DNA of 64,000 nt, taken from Chelonoidis abingdonii (Eukaryota > Chordata > Testudines > Testudinidae). This document shows positions 57,586 to 64,000 of the stretch, one piece after another; position 1 is the first letter of the stretch, and the number at the start of each line of letters is the position of its first letter. Position numbers and translations under genes: made by a program. The stretch lies in NCBI RefSeq assembly GCF_003597395.2, contig NC_133771.1:52396339-52460338 (forward strand), given 5' to 3'. Below the pieces are notes generated by a model. That model made no database searches. It was not told where the DNA came from and saw only the letters and a list, made by a program, of their open reading frames with translations.

Positions 57586-58215
57586 TGTGATACAGCGTGG
57601 CCAGAGGGCAGCATAAGAGTGTTAGCAGGGGGCCTTATTCCCTGCCAAGGGAGGAAGGTTTGCTTTAGATTAACTAGAACAGCTGTGGCCAATTAGAGCA
57701 CCTGACTCCAGTTAGAGCACCTGACTCCAGTTAAAGCACCTGACTCCAGTCATGGGATATAAATCCATGCTTCAGTCAGACCGGGGGTGGTAGTTGAAGG
57801 AGAAAGGTTGGATTGGAGCAGAGTGCAGATTGCAGAAGAGAAGAGTTTGTCCAGAGAGAAATAGAAGGTTTGGAGGAGTGCTGCGGTGGATTGGGAAGCC
57901 CAACAGAAACCCTAGGTAAGGGGCACCAGGCTTGTATAGAAGAGAGGCGAGAAGCCCTTCACAAGCTGACGGGTATGAGAGGGAAGTAACCCAGGGGAAG
58001 AAACCGCTAGTCAAGTGGTTCACCACAACCCCAGGGCCCCTGGGTTGGGACCTGGAGTAGAGGGCGGGCCCAGGTCCCTCCCTCTCCACTCCCCTCCTCC
58101 AAGGACACTAGGGGAGCGATTAAGAACTGGTTCAGAGGCAAGCAATATCGCCCTGAACCTACCCCAGAGAAGAGAAAGCGCGAGACCCAGAGAACAATAC
58201 CGGCAATTTGCCACA
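57586..58215 (+). mobile_element. Solo LTR, family B, inside the SINE tail
   Basis: The ends are TGTGATACAG and ...TTTGCCACA; 630 bp. The flank CCCTT at 57581-57585 reappears as CCTTA after 58215 and is consistent with a CCCTT duplication that lost one C, given the intact tail of the other SINE. A 19-bp unit is repeated three times at about 57692-57750, and a TATA-like GATATAAATCC follows at about 57757. The structure matches the outer LTR at 21116-22545. Confidence 0.8.
57692..57750 (+). promoter_or_regulatory. Triplicated 19-bp unit upstream of LTR TATA box
   Basis: The unit TTAGAGCACCTGACTCCAG (third copy TTAAAG...) is repeated three times head to tail immediately before the TATA-like sequence of LTR-B. 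Tandem short repeats in U3 are often enhancers; that role is inferred here. Confidence 0.6.
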
Positions 58216-58230
58216 CCTTATATTCTATGA
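58216..58230 (+). repeat. SINE tail remainder
   Basis: CCTTATATTCTATGA completes the CR1-like 3' tail cut at 57585 by the LTR insertion. DIRS terminal sequence (TTAGGTGTACATGCAC) resumes right after it. Confidence 0.8.
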
Positions 58231-58559
58231 TTAGGTGTACATGCACAATCATTAGAAGATTTTTACCCTAGCAACACTTGGTGGGTCAGCTGAGGCGCTC
58301 CCTGGAGTGACACCTTTATGGTGCCAGATATATGCCCCTGCTGACCCAGCACCCCTTCAGTTTTTTCTTACCGCCCGTAATAGTCATTGGAACTGTGGAG
58401 CACGGCATAGCTGATCTCCACCTCCCTAGCTTTACTCATTGTACTGTAGATAGCTGTTTAGTGTAGTTGTTAATAGTTTTAGTTAATAGTAAGTTTGTAT
58501 ATAGTGTAGCTAGTACTTGGAGGGAATAGGGTTCATCCCCTTCCGCAGTACCAGGGTCC

Positions 58560-60195
58560 ATGCCCAGGTCCCCGGGTTTCAAACCTTGCTTGGCCTGTCT
58601 CAAGCCGATGCCTATGGGAGACCCCCACGACTCCTGCTTGAAGTGCATAGGGGAATCCCATCAACCAGATAAGTGTCGTATTTGCAAGGCTTTCAAGCCT
58701 CGAACAAAAAAGGAGCAGGTCTTTCATTTAAAACAGCTCCAAATAGAAGCAGCACTTAGCCCAGTGCCTTTGGTATCGTGTCAGACCAGAAGCCATTGGT
58801 CCGAAGCACACCTCCGGCACCGGAATGACCCATTACCAGCAAAGACTCTCAGCACTGGATGTCTCCGGCACCAGTACAGTCTCGACATCGTTGCTGTCTC
58901 CGCGGCCCAAGAAGCAGCACAAACCACCTGCTGCTTCTGTGCAGTTGCAGACACCGCCTCTGGCCCCATTGGAGCAACAGCCCAGACCGGACCGTCCCAC
59001 TAAGGCTCCAACTCTGGCACCACTGACTTTGGCACCAGTGATTCCAGTGCTGCAAGAGCCGTTGAGTCTGGTGCACACAAGCTCCCGGGTACGCATAGTG
59101 GTTGAGCTTGGCCTGCTGTCCACTCCAGAGACCTTCTCCTGCAGCCTGATCGTGCTGATGAAGCCTGGACCACCTCAGCCCCCGGCACTGCCAGTGCGGA
59201 CTGTCCAATCTATAGGCAAACCTGCCTTCATGTGACCCTCCTCGCAGAGTGAGACAGCTTGGCACTAATCTCGGTCCCAGTCCAGGTCGCAGTCGCGGTC
59301 CTGATCCCGCCGATGGTCCTGGACCCAGCACCGCTTGCAGTCCTGGCACCGATCTCCATCTCGGTGCCGGTCTTATTTACGGTGCCAGTCCGCCTCACGC
59401 GGGTCTCCCCCCCGATACGATTGGTACCGATCCAGGTCCCAGCATCAGTCCTGGCACCGGTCGCCTTGCAGCCGATCCCAACACCATAGATCCTCGTTGA
59501 GATATAGATTGGCCTCCCGGCACCGTTCTGACCATCGGTCCCGATCCCGATCGTGATACCACCGAAGATCCCAGCACTGGTTTCCAGCTCCCAGGCATGA
59601 ATTCACAGAGCAGGACGGTGCAATGACACATGGGCATTTGGCCCCTCCTAGGCCTTAGCGAATGAATTCGTCGTCATCCCAGGCAGGGAGTGGCTACCAT
59701 ACCCAGGGCCATGACGCTGACAGTGCTAGCCAGGGACAATATGAAGGACAGGATCCTGATCAGGGACCCCCAGAATGGTCCTTCTGGACTCCTTGGGCAT
59801 ACCACCAAGACCAAGGTGTTCCCTCAGGTGCTTCTCGATCCCCTCATTCAGAGCATCAGATGCCTGAGGCCACTGTGACCCGCCCTCCCTCGGTAGACTC
59901 GGAGGCAACTGTCCTACCACCAGATCAAGCCCATGCCACCACTGTAATGGACCTAGGGCAGCAGGACCCTCCCCAGCCAGAACTTCTCCAGGATCTGCTT
60001 GTCTCGGAGGTATCCTCTTCCTCCTCGCCTGGCGAGGCAGTGGAAGGCACATCCTTCTCTGGCCCACTGCCTATATATCTTCGTGCACACCAGGATCTCC
60101 TGTGCAGGATGGTACAGAACATGAACCTGCAGGTGGAGGAGGTGGTGGAAGTGTGCGCAAACCTAATTGGAATGGATATGAGCAACACATCTTGA
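58560..60195 (+). pseudogene. DIRS gag-like protein with zinc-knuckle-like start and Arg/Ser-rich middle
   Basis: The first frame (58560-59003) starts MPRSPGFKPCLACLKPMP and has CLKCIGESHQPDKCRICKAF, a Cys/His cluster typical of DIRS gag-like proteins. After frameshifts, 59235-59560 is low-complexity sequence translating to Arg/Ser repeats (RSRSQHQSWHRS, HRSRSRS). The last frame (59662-60195) is acidic and Ser/Pro-rich and ends in MVQNMNLQVEEVVEVCANLIG, comparable to the 'NLSLQVEELKE' block of the minus-strand DIRS. Gag would package the RNA. No polymerase gene follows, so mobilisation would need a helper. Confidence 0.65.
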
Positions 60196-60237
60196 AGAAC
60201 AACAGTTACAAAGGTGAGTAACTGTCTCTTTCTCCAC

Positions 60238-60520
60238 AGCATGGCTGGGCTTACTCTTTGAGACAGGGTGAGCCTCAAAGTAGAGCTGCTACTCCTCCAG
60301 ATTGATAGGAGCCAGCCAAGGTGGTTCAGACACCTGATAAGGATGTCTCTTGGGAGGCTTCCTTTGGAACTCTACCAGGTATGTCCCACTGAGGCCCAGA
60401 GGCTGACCCAGGACATCCTAGAAGGATTATATCTTCTGGCTGGACTGGAAGTGCTGAGGAATCCCCAAGAGGAGCTGGAACCTGTTGTGGGAATACTGAA
60501 CTAGAACACTGAGGGAAAAT
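60238..60520 (+). pseudogene. Non-LTR retrotransposon, 3' part of split copy
   Basis: VELLLLQIDRSQPRWFRHLIRM and RLPLELYQVCPTEAQRLTQDI, then a Gly/Glu-rich end, follow the C-terminus of the same LINE reverse transcriptase whose left part ends at 57392. AGLT...DRV just before shows the join. It is decayed. Confidence 0.72.
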
Positions 60521-61716
60521 AGTCAACCAAAGATGGAGCACGGAGAGAGAAATGCATACTGACGGAAAACATCACTATTTGTAAACAAAGAACATTCTGA
60601 AGGGCTGCAGAACTGACACTAGAGAAAATAAAGGCTTCTGAAATCTCTGTCTCAGCAAAACATGTGACTTCTTTTTCTTTTCATTGTGTAAGTAAAAATG
60701 CAGACTGATTTTGCTCAAATGACACACTTGGAGTAAGACACGATACAAAAAATCAAGCAACTGTAATGCGTGAAACAGATGTCACATTGCCATCTAGGTC
60801 ACTGATCTTCATTGACTAGAAGAAATGCTAAGTGGTGAAACAGACTCACCTAAACCAGTGTAGGGGTATAGCAATCTTGCATTGCTTTCAGTCTGCATGC
60901 ACAATGGTTATTCAAATGAATGGGCATTGCATAAGGGGAATAAAGGCAGCCAATGGTCCTCAGTCTGGAGACCTATTAAATATACTGAATAAAAATGAAA
61001 TCTTCTACTAATCTAATCATAATAATTATACTGAGGGATTCTATTTTACTTTTCCACCTATAAACATATAGGCCCCACTCCTGGAATCAGATAAAAAAGG
61101 GGTCTTTCTAATGATCAAAATGCAAATCTCTCATTTTAAGTGTATTCCTGATGGGGCATAAAGTCCCTTTTCCTGGGAAAAGACACTTTGTTCCCTATTT
61201 CAGCAAAAATCATGCAAGGCATCATAGAGTATGATGCAAATATATGATTTATATACAACTTTGGCCTGCAAATAGAACACTGGCAGGTATTACTGCCCCT
61301 TAAAAATAAAACTAAAAACATTGTATTTTTCAAACAGTGGGTCTTTATTTACTTAAAATACAGGTGGCTGCCCTACTGCTGACTGGAATGTAAAGTTCAA
61401 CTGAAAAATCACAGAAAATGCTGTACATTTCTTCTGCTACTTAAATCTGAAGCACCATCCCCATAGCAACTGAATCTCCAGTTTAACTGCACTATACATT
61501 CTTCCCATGTGGAGGTGTGGGCAAAGTGCAGAAATAGCTCAAACCAGCAACAACAAAATCTTCAGAGGGAAATCATTTTCAGGAGGCTCAAAATACTTGA
61601 ACACAAACCAAATATTTGAACACAAACCTCTTCAGAGGGCCACAGATGATTTTAAAAGAGAAAGAAGCACCCATAGAGCCTGTGCAAGCTGGTACTGTCG
61701 GATATTGTGCACCAAC

Positions 61717-61958
61717 CAGGGCCAGCTCCAGGGTTTTTGCTGCCCCAAATGGCAAAAAAAATAAAATAAAATAAAAGCCGCGATTGTGATTGGCGGCAGC
61801 TCCATCGTGCCGCTTTCTTCTTTGGCGGGAGGTCCTTCCCTCCAAGACGGACCGAGGGACCAGCCGCCAAATTGCCGCCGAAGAGCCCGATGTGCTGCTC
61901 CTTCCCCTTGGCTGCTCCACGCCCCTGCTTGCTGAGCTGGTGCCTGGAGCCGGCCCTG
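61717..61958. mobile_element. hAT-like MITE, GC-rich (242 bp)
   Basis: CAGGGCCAGCTCCAGG at the left and the complement CAGGGCCGGCTCCAGG at the right form a 15-of-16 terminal inverted repeat. The interior is GC-rich with an A-rich AAATAAAAT tract at about 61749-61776. Flanking octamers GCACCAAC and ACACTGAC agree at five of eight positions, consistent with a decayed hAT duplication. The 126- and 115-residue frames across it are not genes. Confidence 0.65.
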
Positions 61959-62721
61959 ACACTGACAAAAATTACACAAGAGCTATAGAGCTGCTACGTT
62001 GTCAAGGTGCCGCACTTGTGGCCAACGGCAATTCAGGGAGTGTAATTGTTTAGGAAATGATTGAAGTAACATTAAAAAGACACACAGACATGTACACACA
62101 CATACATATGAGAGACAGATATGATGGGCCTGTTGTGATAACTGGGTTTACAAATTTGCCCTAATTGTAAGCTCAAATGTGAGAAGTGAAAGTTCATTAA
62201 ATGCCACAATTAACTATAATAACCACTGTTGATGGGCAAAGGTGCAAAAGAAAGACTCAGTACATTCAAAAAAAACAAAAAGGCCTCTTGATATAACCCA
62301 AAGCTTGCGCGAGGTCACATTTGGTAAACAAGAAAAGGGTGGAGTCTGAAATCATGAAACCAGAATTGGTGTGCTGGAAGCAAGCCTAATTGGTGGCAAA
62401 AATACTGGGGGTAAGGGTTGAACTATTCTACCCATTACTCCTTTTTTTGATCTTTAAAGAACATGACTTTGGGAAGAAAAATTGGCTACAGGAGTGAGCT
62501 TCACTATCATGGCTGCTATCCCCCACACACCATCTTTTGGGCCCCTAGACCTTCTTCATACCCATCTTGAAAGATGTCTTGAGCAGACTGGGCCAGAGAG
62601 AAGGTGCCAGATGCCATCACCACATCCGCCAGTGTTAGTTGGATCCCGAACACCACCTGTCTCACATCCCCACCCTCACAGTATGTCCTTTTCTTCTTTT
62701 TCCTCTCTCCTATCCCTCTAA

Positions 62722-62820
62722 TAGACTCAAAGGCCAGAAGGGACCATCTTGATCATCTAGTCTGACCTCCTGCTCTCTCACCTTCTATTTAATAAGAGTC
62801 TGGTGTGGCTGGCCAAGACT
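62722..62820 (-). repeat. CR1 3'-end fragment
   Basis: GACTCAAAGGCCAGAAGGGA and ATCATCTAGTCTGACCTCCT correspond to a very common CR1 3' region in amniotes, in complement. It is followed after about 10 bases by LTR-A. Confidence 0.7.
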
Positions 62821-62834
62821 GTATATTTTGCTAC

Positions 62835-63785
62835 TGTCATAAACAGATATGAAAAGTTAATAGCACAGAAGTACTTGATATCTCTTTGACTGTAAAGGGT
62901 TAACAAGTTCAGTAGCCTGGCTGTCACCTGACCAGAGAACCAATCAGGAGCCAGGATACTTTCAAATCTTGAGGGGGGAAGTTTTTGTGTGTGGCTGTTA
63001 GAATTGGTGGTTGTTCACTCTGGGGGGTCAGAGGACAGACGAGCAACAGGTTTATCTCCAATCTCGCCTGATACAGTTCTTATGATCAATAGTGAGTACT
63101 CATAATAATAGGCGTTATTTACTTATGTTGTTGTCTTATCTGCAAATGTACTTTGGCTGAAAGGAGTTCAAATTGTATTTTGCTGAAAGGATTTTAATTT
63201 TTGGATATTAGGCTGGGAGGGTATTCCAGTGCCATAGCTGAAAAACCCCTGTACATATTCATTTTAAATTATTCAAAGATAATGTTTTTACTGTTTTTCT
63301 CTCTTTAATTAAAGTTTCTTGTTAAGACCTATTGCTTTTTTTCTGTGAAACTATGTTCCAGGGACTGGCTGTATGGGATTCACCAGGGAATGGTGGGAAG
63401 AAGGAGGAAGGGGAGAGAGGCTAATTCTTTTTATCAGGATTACGTCTCTCTCAGAAAGAGTCTGGGAGGGGAAAGAGAAGGAGGGGAAATGCATTTTCCT
63501 CTCTGTTTATTCGGACAGGAGTTTGAATCACAGTGACTTCAGGTACCAGGGAGGAATCCGGAGAGGCATGGTTGGAAGGTTACTTTGTAAATCCATGGAG
63601 GTTAAGATCCCCAGCGGGTTCTGGATGCCCGGCAAGGTTTTGGGGGAGCAGAGTGTACCAGGCACTGGAATTCCTGGTTGGTGGCAGCGCTACAGGTTCT
63701 AAGCTGGGGATTAAGCTTAGAGGAATACATGCTGGTACCCCATATCTTGGACGCTAAGGTTCAGAGTGGGGATTGTACCATGACA
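62835..63785 (+). mobile_element. Solo LTR, family A, with perfect 5-bp duplication (951 bp)
   Basis: GCTAC occurs at 62830-62834 and 63786-63790. The LTR starts TGTCATAAACAGAT and ends ...TACCATGACA. It is the longest and best-bounded of the four family A copies. An AATTAAAGTTTC segment near 63308 may be a polyadenylation region. No adjacent internal sequence is present. A five-base duplication would fit a gypsy-type or some endogenous retrovirus LTRs; I cannot decide which. Confidence 0.9.
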
Positions 63786-63948
63786 GCTACACTGATGTAA
63801 GCCAGTGACCAGAAAGAGGCAGCTAAAAGCAATGCCCTAAACAACCTGAGGCTGGTGTGAGTTTGCCAGGTCTCAGAGTGGCTGTGCCTGTGTTTTTCCA
63901 GCAGTGAGACTGCAAATGAAAGTCAACATCATAATCAGAAGCTACATT

Positions 63949-63980
63949 TCTTTTCTTTTCTTTTTTCTTTTCTGTCTTGT
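63949..63980. repeat. TTTTC-rich simple repeat
   Basis: TTTCTTTTC units repeat for about 30 bases near the end of the window. Confidence 0.75.
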
Positions 63981-64000
63981 TTTGCCTTCCAAGAAATGGG

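Larger units (their letters stand above)
57393..60237 (+). mobile_element. DIRS-type element, internally deleted, inside the LINE
   Basis: The left edge has the DIRS terminal sequence (GTTCTTCTTCAAGTGCTTGC) and the right edge carries the same sequence inverted (GAGCAACACATCTTGAAGAAC near 60180, written here in part). Only gag-like coding DNA is present (58560-60195); reverse transcriptase and recombinase are missing, so it is a non-autonomous copy. A SINE with its own LTR insertion lies in the left terminal region. LINE translation is continuous across it. Confidence 0.78.
46897..64000 (-). other. EYS: EYS intron, 3' part (at least 17.1 kb in window)
   Basis: The intron runs off the window. 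It holds hAT and Harbinger elements, the LINE/DIRS/SINE/LTR nest and the last LTR-A. The stretches 46897-47945, 48730-50282, 55380-56780, 60521-61716 and 63791-64000 show no gene and no repeat I can name, apart from AT-rich and CA simple sequence at about 56793-56915 and a TTTTC-rich tract at about 63949-63980. Confidence 0.75.

Noticed and set aside
58849..59349. 166-residue minus-strand frame opposite the DIRS gag
   Set aside because: It is antisense to repetitive gag sequence, and its GC-rich composition keeps several frames open.

Overview
The window is vertebrate nuclear DNA, most likely from a cryptodiran turtle. Its single recognisable host gene is the 3' end of EYS (eyes shut homolog, a photoreceptor extracellular-matrix protein) on the minus strand. 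The turtle inference rests on the repeats: a tRNA-derived SINE with a CR1-like 3' tail of the tortoise polIII type, abundant CR1, DIRS-type tyrosine-recombinase retrotransposons, Penelope-like elements, and PIF/Harbinger elements with a Myb-like partner gene. There are no bacterial features: no operons, no CRISPR, no tRNA or rRNA genes.

Layout of the host gene: three EYS exons are visible at 46724-46896, 22922-23083 and 3268-4460 (the last contains the stop codon). Their splice sites are canonical and their phases agree (phase 1 at both internal joins), giving the last 508 codons of EYS: EGF-like repeats, a laminin G domain, two EGF-like repeats and a final laminin G domain. Positions 1-3267 are 3' UTR and downstream DNA. 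Everything else is intron.

Repeats, left to right: a decayed DIRS element (6318-8860), a CR1 fragment, a Penelope-like tail with a hammerhead-ribozyme-like core split by a 4.3-kb PIF/Harbinger transposon (9638-13924), a Harbinger MITE (15937-16187), a gag-like relic holding a hAT MITE (18914-19032), an LTR (family B) carrying a nested LTR (family A) and an assembly gap (21116-22545), a Penelope-like element flanked by inverted copies of its own tail (24334-26150), a minus-strand DIRS with an LTR-A in its recombinase gene (28230-33430), a SINE and hAT/Harbinger-type short elements (33433-34552), a nearly full-length minus-strand CR1 (37232-40640) with a MITE inside, an open 1.1-kb gene resembling a DDE transposase (43696-44796), MIR and hAT elements (46085-48721), a second PIF/Harbinger (50286-55374) containing a hAT MITE and an LTR-A, a four-level nest (LINE > DIRS > SINE > LTR-B; 56990-60520), and a final LTR-A (62835-63785).

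How parts work together: the two Harbinger elements carry divergently oriented transposase and Myb-like genes, the usual two-protein arrangement of that superfamily, and the Myb-like gene has two exons. Most mobile-element genes are broken. The exceptions are the DDE-like frame at 43696-44796 and the first Myb-like exon at 12980-13568, which are open throughout. Target-site duplications allow several insertions to be bounded to the base.
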